From Lineus longissimus (lineage: Eukaryota; Nemertea; Pilidiophora; Heteronemertea; Lineidae): a stretch of 64,000 nucleotides of DNA. The stretch is from the NCBI RefSeq assembly GCF_910592395.1, contig NC_088314.1:10480001-10544000 (forward strand), given 5' to 3'. The first letter of the stretch is position 1. The number at the start of each line of letters is the position of its first letter. The notes under the pieces were generated by a model. It saw nothing but the letters and a program-made list of their open reading frames with translations. It was not told the origin of the DNA and did not search any database. This document shows positions 47,404-55,711 of this stretch, in pieces. A program made the position numbers and the translations under genes.

Positions 47404-48270
47404 TGTACCATAGCTACATGAAAAAACACTACTAAATTACCAGAAGAAACACAAACCCTGAAGCTGTTTTACACAAATACACAAACACACTTTATTCACA
47501 ATAACAGGAACAAGCTAGGTAAACATAAACATATTATAAATGTCAACACCACCAGAGCTCATTGAATGCTAGGAGAAGTTCGCTCCGTCTGTAACTGAAG
47601 ACACATCCGCCAGTAGAAACACAGTCATGTACATGTAGAGATGACGTCACGAAAAAGAACAGGATGAGTGCAAGTCCGGTAACGGAAGTGAGTGACAAAG
47701 AGAAGTCACGGTTTACGAAGGCCTTGAATGACAAACAGGAAGTACACATCCAACAGGAAGTACATATATCTAACAGGAAGTACGACAACACGTACACGTA
47801 CACGTAAACGTAAAGTGCCCCTCCTTGCGGCCGCCACAGAGACTTGTTTTAAACGACTTTACGAAATAGCTGTATCACATGTGCACGAGTCTATGTCGGT
47901 CTGTGCCAATACATAGTTTGAAATATCCCTCGAGACACACAGCCCGACACACAGTTAGAAAAGCATTCTTTCCATTTATAGGCTTGGAAAGAATTAATCA
48001 CAAACGTCGAACCTTGGAGTAAATTGTCCAAGAAGGAGAAACAGGAGCAAACGTTCTTCTGGTCTCCACACCACAGAGCTCTGCACACGAATGGCCGAGT
48101 GTAGAAAACTAATAAAATGAACCTATGCACTTACGTAAGAAGGTAAGTGCATAGGCCTAAAATAAACTGTGTTTGTAAACAAGTCTCTTGATGGCGTCCA
48201 CCACAAGCCAGCACCATACATGTTGTAACAAAATAATTAACTCAGGTCCTATTTGACCAACAACCGAACA
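47404..48270 (-). repeat. 5' LTR of BEL/Pao element (right copy)
   Basis: Same 867-bp sequence as the left copy. It is followed on the right by ATCGT and the N-terminal half of the Polinton protease. Confidence 0.95.
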
Positions 48271-48524
48271 ATCGTAGAATGTTGATACAGCTGGCAAAAA
48301 GCCGTACAGATCATAATATTCGGGTATTTGATTTGGAGAAAAGTAAAAGCCAATCCAATGTTTGCCTGGACCGGAAGCGATGTCCGTATTCACAACGTAT
48401 GCACATGGTTTTCTGTCTCTTGGCTCTAACGGCAGTGTATCAGCCGCATAAAAAATTCAACGAAGGTTGTTCGTGTTTCCAAATGTCGTTTGAGAAGACG
48501 ATCGATTTCCTGATTATTATTCAT
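48271..48524 (-). pseudogene. PRO: Polinton adenain-type protease, N-terminal half
   Basis: The start ATG (48522-48524) overlaps the last codons of the capsid gene. The first frame, MNNNQEIDRLLKRHL, breaks at a run of T near 48450; a second frame then gives AYVVNTDIASGPGKHWIGFY, with the catalytic His in GKHW, and EYYDLYG, with the acidic residue. The gene is cut at 48271 by the BEL element. The order capsid then protease is common in this virus group. Two lesions (frameshift and insertion) inactivate it. Confidence 0.85.
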
Positions 48525-49860
48525 TGAAGGTGACTGTGCGATTGTTGTCAATTTCCACAATAGCGTCGAATGCCATATAAACTACAATAGTTATACTCTT
48601 ATCGGCTGGTTCTTTCAAACAAATGTCAAGACTTATGTTTCCTTCACGTACCAAGTTGAAATTGGAACCGTTTGAATCATCTGCTAACAGGTTGAAGACG
48701 TAGAGAGCGTATCCTTTCGGATAATCCTCGTTCGCGTTTATAGCTATTCCCTGGTCAGTTCCCCAAACATTAGTTCCGTGTAATACCGTGAAGTAACCGG
48801 GTAGGAACTGATCGTTGCCGTAATCGAGTTTGATCGTTTCAAACGGTACTGGCGTTCGATTTTGTCGCAACGTATTACTCGACACATTGAAGTGTTGAAA
48901 GTTGAACGGGTTCTTGTCCAGCGTTCCGTTGAAAGCGTCGGACTCCACCAATCCTACGACGATTCTTCCTGGTAAACGACCCTGTAACAAGTTATTTTCT
49001 GACAAATCCGAACGGTTGGCGCCACGTGTATAAAACTTAATTTGAACCGATGTTACGGGATATTTGGCGGGTCCTTGCAAAAGACGTTCCTCATGGCTAA
49101 GGCGAAAATGTTCAGCAATAGTTTTGATACTGATTTTCAAATCGCTTCCTCCAAACTAATCGTGTACTCCTGGGTGTTATCCTTGGCCATTAAGACAAAA
49201 CTGGGGTCTTGTCTCACCAATCTTACCGTCAGTTTTACTTGACTCAGAATTAATTTTTTCTGCGCAAAGAGTTCGTTGTGAATCTGCCCCTGGCATTCTA
49301 CCGTTTTACTGCCTTTTGTCCACTTAAAGCGAGCATTAATTGGCGCCTTTGTTTGCACTTGTTCCTGTTTTCACGGTATTACCCTGTAGATCGGGGTTCG
49401 CTGTGTCCTTGTAATATCCACCAATTTGGAGCTGGTCACTTTTTGCTGCCTTCGAGAACGAGAGGGTGGACTCGAGATACGATCGATAGCCGTACATCTG
49501 ATCGTGCCCCCCTACCTGTCTTCCATTGGCGTAAACCTCAACTTGTTTGAAATAGCTTCCGATAAAATAGTTGATGGGAAACACCAGCGATTTATCGGGA
49601 AATGGCTCCGCTGTCGTGAGTACTGCACCATCTTTGTCCAGTATCCTGAATTTAAGATATAAAAAGCTGTCTCCCAAATTCAAATATTCGTCTTCGGCGG
49701 CGTTGACCCTAAATTCAATTGGACCACCCTTGTCCAGGGAAGTGCTAGGATGGAACTCTTTGAATGAACTGTCCTCTATACTCGTCTGTGTGGGCTTAAC
49801 TTCAAAGAGTTCCAATTCGCTACGTCCGCAATTGCAAGAGTCCATTTCCAATAGCGACAT
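48517..49860 (-). pseudogene. MCP: Polinton major capsid protein (double jelly roll)
   Basis: Starts at ATG 49860. The N-terminal part reads ELFEVKPTQTSIEDSSF, IEFRVNAAEDEYLNLGDSFL and FKQVEVYANGRQV, then YRSYLESTLSFS. The second half has LPGRIVVGLVESDAFNGTL and KNPFNFQHFNV, and ends VEIDNNRTVTFNE. These are hallmark stretches of Polinton/adintovirus hexon-like capsid proteins, and the ~448-codon length fits. Frameshifts lie near 49345 and 49140, so three frames are needed. In the family the protein trimerises into the icosahedral shell. No restored reading is given. Confidence 0.93.
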
Positions 49861-49918
49861 GATAGCTCTTATATTTTAGCTGAAGAAAATGTTGCCTCCC
49901 TGCTGTTGTCGTCGGTTT

Positions 49919-50379
49919 TTACACGATTTTCTCTTCCTTTTTCCTCCTTGGGACTCCTGGGCCCCCCACATGGGCTTTTCCTTGTTTTTTGTGTCTTTTG
50001 GCCGTTAAACTCTGCCCAATTTCTTCATCTGTATTATCCGGCACTTGCTTTTTAACGTTATGTCCGATTTCGTGTAAGCTTTCTTTTCCCCTTTCCTTCA
50101 GGGCGGTTTTAATATCTTTTTCACCGGACACCACGTCCGAAAGCGCTTGAGCGCCCGATTTTAAGAGGCTCTTTCCAGCGCTTACGGCTACCTTTTTATG
50201 GAAGGAACCACGACTTTTTTCAGCATCGGAACCACTGTTTTGAATATTGAGCTGAATATGCCTCCGAGTCCATGCCCATGCTGGTATAACCTATCTCCTC
50301 GAAAAACGGGAAGCCCAGAACCCGTCTGATAGTATCTTCGATATGCGTTTAAGTCCGGACGGTAAGGAACCAGCACCAT
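49919..50379 (-). pseudogene. Polinton minor virion protein, pX/pVI-like candidate
   Basis: Starts at ATG 50379 with LPYR-like PYRPDLNAYRRYYQTGSG, then LPVFRGDRLYQHGHGLGGIF and a hydrophobic KTVVPMLKKVVVPS. Small proteins with a GLPVFRG / HGLGG-F pattern followed by a basic tail accompany the capsid gene in adintoviruses and Polintons. A frameshift near 50185 moves to the frame that continues with GEKDIKTALKERGKESLHEI and a Lys/Arg-rich end, where processing motifs such as VGGPGV may lie. The role is inferred from position and wording only. Confidence 0.6.
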
Positions 50380-50470
50380 GATGAATTTGTCCTCGGACGA
50401 TTTTACAGGCTGAATGTTTGTTTCTTGTTTTTAAAAACACGATATTTTCCCCTCACAAACCCTTTAAGAG

Positions 50471-51099
50471 CTAGGTGCATTTTTCCCACTTGGTTATGTG
50501 GTCCGATTGTTCTTCTTTTTCGTTTTCTTTATGACTTTTGTCCGGACTAGCTGTTGATTCCAATAGAGGACTCCATGATTTGTTTTGGGACCAATTGGGC
50601 ACAGTTTGTACAGGCGTTGTTTTTTTACTCCCGAGTATAAGTGCTTTTTCCCTGGTTTTACTCAGACGTGACGAGCGTCGTTGCTTCGGTATTTCTGAAT
50701 CCTTAAACAATTTTGGTGCACTTGTAGCTTTTTCTTGTGGACTCATGGCAAAAGATAGAGGTATTGGCAAGCCCAGAACCAATGTTTCCTTCCTTTGGGC
50801 TGCTTTTTTCGCCTTCATCAACGGCGAAAAGACACCCTCTTCTGTGCCGATGCTCTCCTCCAAGGCGCCCAATTTTGACTTCGTAATAGCGCTCTGAATT
50901 GGTGTCAATTTGGAACCGTCCTCATCAGCGACAAGTTTCGGATTTTTCCCTCTGATAGTAGTGTGAGTGTTTTTGTAGACGGTTTCTTCATTTCCGGTGT
51001 ATAGGCTATCCATCCCGGCGGCACTCCGATCTTCAAGAAGGCATCTCTCAATTCGGTGGCCCCCGGCGGGACAACGTAGTTCATGCTCTCCGGCTTCAT
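50471..51099 (-). pseudogene. Polinton ORF of unknown function, frameshifted
   Basis: From ATG 51099 the frame reads MNYVVPPGATELRDAFLKIG and ends at 50905. An overlapping frame from 51013 continues with a Lys/Ser/Pro-rich, probably disordered region (EGVFSPLMKAKKAAQRKETL) to 50471. The switch near 51000 looks like a frameshift in one gene of about 200 codons. I do not recognise it. Its place between ATPase and capsid genes suggests a virion component. Confidence 0.45.
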
Positions 51100-51286
51100 T
51101 AGGAAATCAATGTTTCGTACGATATTTGTATTGGGTAACTTTGTTCCTAGATTATTAATTCGTAGCTTAACGGATCCCAGTCTATCGTTGAACGGTGACG
51201 TCTTACGTTATTTTTCATAATGTCCTTAATAAAGGGGTGGTGTAATTTCAAAGTGGGCGCGATCAGATCAGATCGTGTTCTGTTTT

Positions 51287-51341
51287 CTCTTCTCCATCGC
51301 TAACTTGTTCAAAAGCTGAGGAACTGTCTCTCGGACGACTC
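51287..51341 (-). repeat. Displaced 55-bp copy of the deoxynucleoside kinase gene
   Basis: It matches 56145-56199 inside the kinase gene at all but one position (GAGG versus GAGA context). Same orientation. The surrounding 51100-51426 has no supported gene. Confidence 0.85.
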
Positions 51342-51426
51342 AGTACATTCTTTTCCCCGTAATCCGCTACTCGATCGAATCAAGCTTTTGTCTCTCTTCT
51401 TCGAGCCTGACTGAAAAGTTTCATTT

Positions 51427-51618
51427 TTAAATCGGCCGGTAGATTGGCATATTTTTCGCCACTAACAGTCGATCCGATGAAGGCTCCTCCTCCTCCTGCT
51501 CCTTGTCATATGCTGCCTCGTTGCTGATAGAGTTAAAGGCTTTCGCCGTTGATGAATCGTAACTGTTAGTCGGCATGTCTGCACCGACCATCGCACAACG
51601 ACGCTTGTAGACTTCCAA
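51427..51618 (-). CDS. Small Polinton ORF, uncertain
   Basis: About 60 codons with an acidic run (KEQEEEEPSS). The open frame starts without an ATG at its outer end; an internal Met (MVGADMPTNSYDSS) could serve. No similarity is recognised. It may be a fragment. Confidence 0.25.
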   Translation of the reverse strand: MEVYKRRCAMVGADMPTNSYDSSTAKAFNSISNEAAYDKEQEEEEPSSDRLLVAKNMPIYRPI

Positions 51619-51717
51619 CGGAATTAAGATACATTCCTCGAATCCCCTTTGTCCTGTTGTCCTGAATATCTTGCCATTTTGCTGGCTTAAGTTATATTTC
51701 GAAAACGGAGGAAAGAC

Positions 51718-52137
51718 TTATTTGCCGATTCCACCGATCAAACTGCCAATCGCCGAAACGGCCAGTGGAATCAAGGCGCTCAAGAATCCTCCTTTGATGC
51801 CTTCGGTCGCCAGTATGTTCTGTACCATAGAACTGTGTTTCTGCAATTTCCTGTTCTTATCCGCTGAAATGCCGCTCACATTTCTATTACCCATGTTGTG
51901 GATGCATTCGAGCAAAGCGTCCATTTGCCCCGCGTTGGCGTTTTCCAAGAGTTTTGCTTGATTATTTTTGCCAGTTTTGCTCAAGAGCGATAAAAAATCG
52001 ATATGATCGGCGGCAGTGGAATCGCGAGGGAGATTCCTCTGCCTATTATAAGACTGTCTCCTCCCCGTTCCTTTGCGTCTCCCCTTCTGTTTACTCCAAA
52101 TTAATTGCTCCATGAGTTGTCTATTATTTGGTAGCAT
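51718..52137 (-). CDS. Small Polinton protein with hydrophobic glycine-rich C-terminus
   Basis: 139 codons from ATG 52137, uninterrupted. The N-terminus is basic (KQKGRRKGTGRRQSYNRQ), the centre is helical with Asn/Gln (LLSKTGKNNQAKLLENAN), and the C-terminus is a hydrophobic stretch ending ALIPLAVSAIGSLIGGIGK. Small basic virion proteins with such a membrane-active-looking tail occur beside the ATPase in adintovirus-like elements; a pVI-like or membrane-interacting role is inference. It is one of the few open genes left in this Polinton. Confidence 0.5.
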   Translation of the reverse strand: MLPNNRQLMEQLIWSKQKGRRKGTGRRQSYNRQRNLPRDSTAADHIDFLSLLSKTGKNNQAKLLENANAGQMDALLECIHNMGNRNVSGISADKNRKLQKHSSMVQNILATEGIKGGFLSALIPLAVSAIGSLIGGIGK

Positions 52138-52599
52138 CTTAAACTATACTGGCACTGGTAATATATAATTGCACGAAACGATCTCTTTTGACTAAATGTT
52201 TGTTGCTATCTTCTCACACACCGCATCCAAACGAAGCCTATCACATTGTTCTTAGTGGTTTTTTTTACCAAATTCGCTTACTATTGTTGTACAATTTTCG
52301 TGGTACAAATATTCTTTGATAGTCTCCGAAAAGGTCTGTCCTGAAGCGAATCTCCTCCGGACTATTTTGAGTGCCGTCGACGAAAAGATATCCGTTCGGT
52401 TTTGAAGTTGCCTTTTCATAGATTTCCATGAAAAGCCGTTGGTTGGCCGGCATAATCCTGGAGCCGAGATGACGGGCTGTAGATTTATCTAATGGACTAT
52501 GGAATAGCACGTAAATATGGGCGCAGCGTTGTAGAGTAATGCGTTCCGAGCCTTGGTAGAACATATTTTGCATCAGAATTATCCAGGAAATTGAATTAT

Positions 52600-52864
52600 A
52601 ACTTGGGGAGGGAGTCCAGATAACGATACAACCATTTATACGCAATGAAAGTTGCTAACATCTTCATGATGTAGACGTTTATTTACACTATATACATATT
52701 CCACGATCGATTTCGGTTCGCTCGAACCCTCATCAGGCGGTATACAAGACTGAATGAGAACCATAGACTGGTGACATACATACTATTATACATTATGCAA
52801 TGCTTGAGTAATGATAAGTGAGCTAAATTTAGAATAGTTGTAGAAAATATGACAACCCATAAAG
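52600..52864 (-). mobile_element. Penelope-like element fragment
   Basis: Inserted in the ATPase gene with TGAATTAT at 52592-52599 and 52865-52872. It is non-coding in the part kept, AT-rich, and holds a hammerhead ribozyme motif on the minus strand. Penelope-like elements are known to carry such motifs in their terminal repeats; a retrozyme or a SINE with the same motif is an alternative. Confidence 0.7.
52690..52752 (-). ncRNA. Hammerhead ribozyme motif, type I-like
   Basis: On the minus strand: CTGATGA (52736-52730), a stem-loop GGTTC/GAACC, then GAAA (52714-52711). Stem III is minimal (AT-CG-AT), ending at the cleavage triplet ATC (C at 52705). Stem I pairs GTGG (52704-52701) with CCGC (52740-52737), then has an internal loop and more A/T pairs. 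One extra G after CTGATGA needs a bulge or shifted register in stem II. All core residues are present. Confidence 0.7.
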
Positions 52865-53248
52865 TGAATTATGATGACATTTTCTTGTCGCCATATCGGA
52901 AATAGCTTTGCTCTTCGAGACGTCCTCCATTAAATCGTCGTAGATATGCAATCCGAACTTCTGCTCTCCGTTGTGCTGTTGCGGGTGAATGTAATCGTCC
53001 ATATATTCGGGCAGTCCTTGAACTAGCATTATTCGCTTTCTCGTCATGTCACTTTCAATTTCAGCCACGGTTTTACTTCGCTGCCCACAGAAGAGATATA
53101 TGTAGTCGAATGGTCTATCGAAGATACGACTGGCATTTTCGATCAAGCGCATAGTAAATTCTGTTTTCCCGCTCAAGGGCGCCCCTTGAATTATGGCCCC
53201 AAAGGGCAAAGCAATTCTGTCGTCGAAACTTTGCCCTTCTTCCATCAT

Positions 53249-53442
53249 GGTAAAGAGGGCATCTAGTGTAATTCTTTTTTTTCACAGTATACGATGAGAT
53301 GGACATCCGTCTCAATAAGTTTCTTTCACAGTCAAATTAATATGAAACGCGAGCAAGCTCTGATGATGACCAAAGATGGCCTGGCAATCTCTCACCGCCT
53401 TCAGGCCTCCTTCCTTCGTATCGACGAGTGACTCCTCCTCTG
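53249..53442. other. Spacer between integrase and ATPase genes
   Basis: A minus-strand frame with two stops, including GGLKAVRDCQAIFGHHQSLL, leads towards the ATPase start. It may be a decayed N-terminal extension; nothing firm can be said. Confidence 0.3.
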
Positions 53443-54555
53443 TTATGTAAGGAGAGTCACTTGTCTTTTGTCCCCCCATTCGTCAAAACTCGACGGCCAG
53501 CCTCTGTAGTGTACGAAGAATTGGAGCTTCCCTTTGCGTTTCCGGCGTTTTAAAATATCGACGTGATAGGTTTGCTCATCCGTTGGCATCTCAATCATCT
53601 GCATCTGATGTTCATAAAACGAGCCTTTGATCAGTTCTTGATGTAAGTCATGCAGCTTATAGGTGGGTGGCTCTGTCGCTTTGCGATGTGCGACTACAAA
53701 ATACTCTTCTGTCCATTTGGCAGTCGATCCTTTCTCAAACAGGCTGGTGGGAATTCGAGCAATACGAACTACGTCCTCGATTTAGAAACGAAAAATGGCT
53801 TTTTTCGGAAATTCCTTTCCGTACAGTTTGTCCCATAAATACTCTTCGTGTTCAGTCTTCACATCCTTGGGTTTCATACCGATTACTCTGTGAACGCTTG
53901 CATTGTAAGCATCCAGCAAATCGGGCAGTGCCTCCACCCGTCAGTGTGTATTGCGTTGCGTGAACAAACGAAACATTCTGTCTTTCAACGTTCGATTGAA
54001 TCTCTCCACTAGGGCCGTTTTGGGATGACTGTGGACGGAAAATAGATTAATCCCACGCTTTTTAAAAAGGCTTTGTACAGCACCATTGTAAAACTCACCG
54101 CCTTGATCCACTTGAATAAGTCGCGGTTGGCGTTTTAGTCTTCTGAAAATATCCTCCAGGGTGGAAGCTACCTCGCGGCCAGTTTTTGTTTTCAAGGGTG
54201 CCGCAAAAGCAAAACGTGAAAATACATCGATTCCGGTGAACAGATATTTATAATTCGAATTGCGAGCGGCTATTTTATCGAGCGAAACTAAGTCTAATTG
54301 CCACTGATCATCGATTCCCCTTGCAATAGTCTTTCTGCGCGGGAAACGCCATCTCACCTTTCGATGTAAGGTATACGTGTCTTGTCCTCTCGACCAATCT
54401 TTAACATGAGTTCTTGTAATCCAGGGTCGACGTTTTTTCGCTTCCCTATAAAGTCTCTCTAGCGAGGAAAAGGCCGCCGGCGAATATGCGGGCTCCGTGT
54501 AAATTTCCGTCAAGTAAAAGATTAATACGATATTTTTCGTCTTTGTTCGTTTCAC
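53443..54555 (-). pseudogene. INT: Polinton integrase (retroviral-type, chromodomain-like tail)
   Basis: The catalytic core has WQLDLVSLDK (first Asp), YLFTGIDVFSRFAFAAPL, LIQVDQGGEFYNGAV (second Asp) and KTALVERFNRTLKDRM (Glu). The N-terminal region reads AFSSLERLYREAKKRRPWIT. An in-frame TGA (53943-53941) and TAA (near 53783) interrupt one otherwise constant frame, which continues with IGMKPKDVKTEHEEYL and ends with LQFFVHYRGWPSSFDEWGD, a chromodomain-like module, and TAA at 53443. The true start is unclear: an ATG at 54559 lies in another frame, so a frameshift probably sits near 54525. In the family this enzyme inserts the element into host DNA. Confidence 0.93.
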
Positions 54556-54599
54556 CCATTATCACTCTTAATAGTGTAAAAAAACTTCTCGATGGATCT

Positions 54600-54941
54600 C
54601 TAGTCACTGCTTTCGATAATGACCGCCTCATTTTCATTGTTCTCGTTTTCACTTCCGCGGGAAGCACTTGTGTCTGCCACGCTGTCCGAATCAGGTTCCG
54701 ACTTAAAAGGATATGTTTTGTGCGCTCCTTTTTTTGCTCCTAGCTTCTTCCTCGGTGTTTCCTCGATCGGGAATACGTTCTCGTTTTCACTTCCGCGGGA
54801 AGCACTTGTGTCTGCCACGCTGTCCGAATCAGGTTCCGACTTAAAATGATATGTTTTGTGCGCTCCTTTTTTTGCTCCTAGCTTCTTCCTCGGTGTTTCC
54901 TCGATCGGGAATACGGAAAAGGCCAAGTAACGCCGCCGCAT
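54600..54941 (-). CDS. Polinton ORF with duplicated 46-residue repeat
   Basis: 113 codons from ATG 54941, whose first base overlaps the stop of the upstream frame (TAAATG). It is composed of two nearly identical 46-residue copies containing FPIEETPRKKLGAKKGAHKT and SEPDSDSVADTSASRGSENE: a basic segment followed by an acidic Ser-rich one. The DNA repeat is 138 bp (54639-54776 and 54777-54914) and in frame. Function unknown; the layout suggests a disordered DNA- or protein-binding protein. Confidence 0.45.
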   Translation of the reverse strand: MRRRYLAFSVFPIEETPRKKLGAKKGAHKTYHFKSEPDSDSVADTSASRGSENENVFPIEETPRKKLGAKKGAHKTYPFKSEPDSDSVADTSASRGSENENNENEAVIIESSD

Positions 54942-55217
54942 TTACGGTTTTGTTAACGTATCCTCGCCAGCTTCGTACATCATGTGGAGTTGCATTAATA
55001 GTTTATCGCCGCCTTGGTTCAATTTGACCATGGACATCTCCCGTTTTCTTGTTGGTGTGTTTCTGGCTAGTACTTGCTTTCCCTTAGTTTGATTCTTAGT
55101 TCCTTTGGAAGTAGAGGGAATCACTTCGGGGCTGTCTTCGCTCCCATTGGTCTTAATCGTTGGTTTTTTGTTGATTTTTTTCATCTTGTTACATGTATCT
55201 TTTGTCTCCAAGGTCAT
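54942..55217 (-). CDS. Small basic Polinton ORF
   Basis: 91 codons from ATG 55217, overlapping the 3' end of the upstream zinc-finger ORF in another frame. Lys/Thr/Ser-rich (KMKKINKKPTIKTNGSEDSP), ending YEAGEDTLTKP. It may have been one gene with the following repeat ORF. Not recognised. Confidence 0.4.
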   Translation of the reverse strand: MTLETKDTCNKMKKINKKPTIKTNGSEDSPEVIPSTSKGTKNQTKGKQVLARNTPTRKREMSMVKLNQGGDKLLMQLHMMYEAGEDTLTKP

Positions 55218-55443
55218 CAGGGGAAGGCGTTATGCAGGAGCTCTTTGAAGCGCATGAGCCCGCCTGATCTTGTTGTTTCTTAACGCGACGTGTTTCTCGT
55301 TCTTTTTCCAATTTCTTATGACAAGAATTGCAACATTCGGCGTCTAACTTGAAGTAACTTTCTTGCGTGTATGGCCGATGACAGCGTTTGCATTCGCGAA
55401 ACGATCTCTGCTGGCATTTATAACAAAACGGTTTGCCCTCCAT
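55189..55443 (-). CDS. Small zinc-binding protein (Cys-rich)
   Basis: 84 codons from ATG 55443. Paired Cys motifs CYKCQQRSFRECKRCHRPYT and CCNSCHKK give about seven Cys and two His, enough for two zinc sites, followed by a basic helix (KLEKERETRRVKKQQ). Open and uninterrupted. A regulatory or nucleic-acid-binding role is plausible, but no family is recognised. Confidence 0.5.
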   Translation of the reverse strand: MEGKPFCYKCQQRSFRECKRCHRPYTQESYFKLDAECCNSCHKKLEKERETRRVKKQQDQAGSCASKSSCITPSPDDLGDKRYM

Positions 55444-55468
55444 TAGAAAGGAGTAAGAAGAGCACCAA

Positions 55469-55606
55469 TTACACCTCTTTTTTTACGTGTTCATAATCGG
55501 TGTCGGAATTGAAATGTTCCTCATCAGTCTCCGTGTGTTTTACTTTCGCTTTACGCTTCCCAACCTGTGGCGTTGCTTTTGCGCTGCTCGGCAGTTCTTT
55601 GGACAT
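55469..55606 (-). CDS. 45-codon ORF between zinc protein and kinase
   Basis: From ATG 55606 to TAA 55469. It has a basic N-terminal half (QVGKRKAKVKH) and an acidic C-terminal half (TDEEHFNSDTDYEHV). It lies in the same direction as its neighbours with short spacers. Too short for firm support; included because it fills the gap collinearly. Confidence 0.3.
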   Translation of the reverse strand: MSKELPSSAKATPQVGKRKAKVKHTETDEEHFNSDTDYEHVKKEV

Positions 55607-55711
55607 CTTGTCTTGTAATAGTATTTAAAACTAAGGTGGTCCTGAGGGAGGTTATATCCTGTACAGTTATAGACGTCATTTTCTCTTCTCACATGCTACT
55701 TTTCACTGTTT

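Larger units (their letters stand above)
40057..48270 (-). mobile_element. Autonomous BEL/Pao LTR retrotransposon, apparently intact
   Basis: LTRs of 867 bp at 40057-40923 and 47404-48270; ATCGT duplicated on both sides; transcription runs right to left. The LTRs show one difference that I can find (about 40192 versus 47539). A single uninterrupted gag-pol frame fills the interior. No envelope gene is present. All parts needed for retrotransposition appear to be in place. It is the youngest large insertion in the Polinton and splits the protease gene. Confidence 0.96.
52265..53248 (-). pseudogene. ATP: Polinton DNA-packaging ATPase (FtsK/A32 type), interrupted
   Basis: Starts at ATG 53248. 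Walker A is GAIIQGAPLSGKTEF and Walker B is FGLHIYDDLMED; then SDMATRKCHHNS leads into the break. Downstream, ISWIILMQNMFYQGSERI, CAHIYVLFHSPLDKS and KPNGYLFVDGTQ complete the family's C-terminal half. A 265-bp Penelope-like fragment lies between the halves with TGAATTAT on both sides. Insert plus one duplication is 273 bp, a multiple of three, and the frame is the same on both sides, so no other lesion is visible here. The enzyme would pump the genome into capsids. Confidence 0.92.

Noticed and set aside
40057-48270. Possible retrovirus with envelope
   Set aside because: No frame beyond gag-pol; only about 215 bp separates the pol stop from the 3' LTR.
52690-52752. Intrinsic terminator or simple hairpin
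   Set aside because: The conserved CTGATGA and GAAA positions with a third stem fit a hammerhead core better, and the hairpin has no following T-run on the relevant strand.
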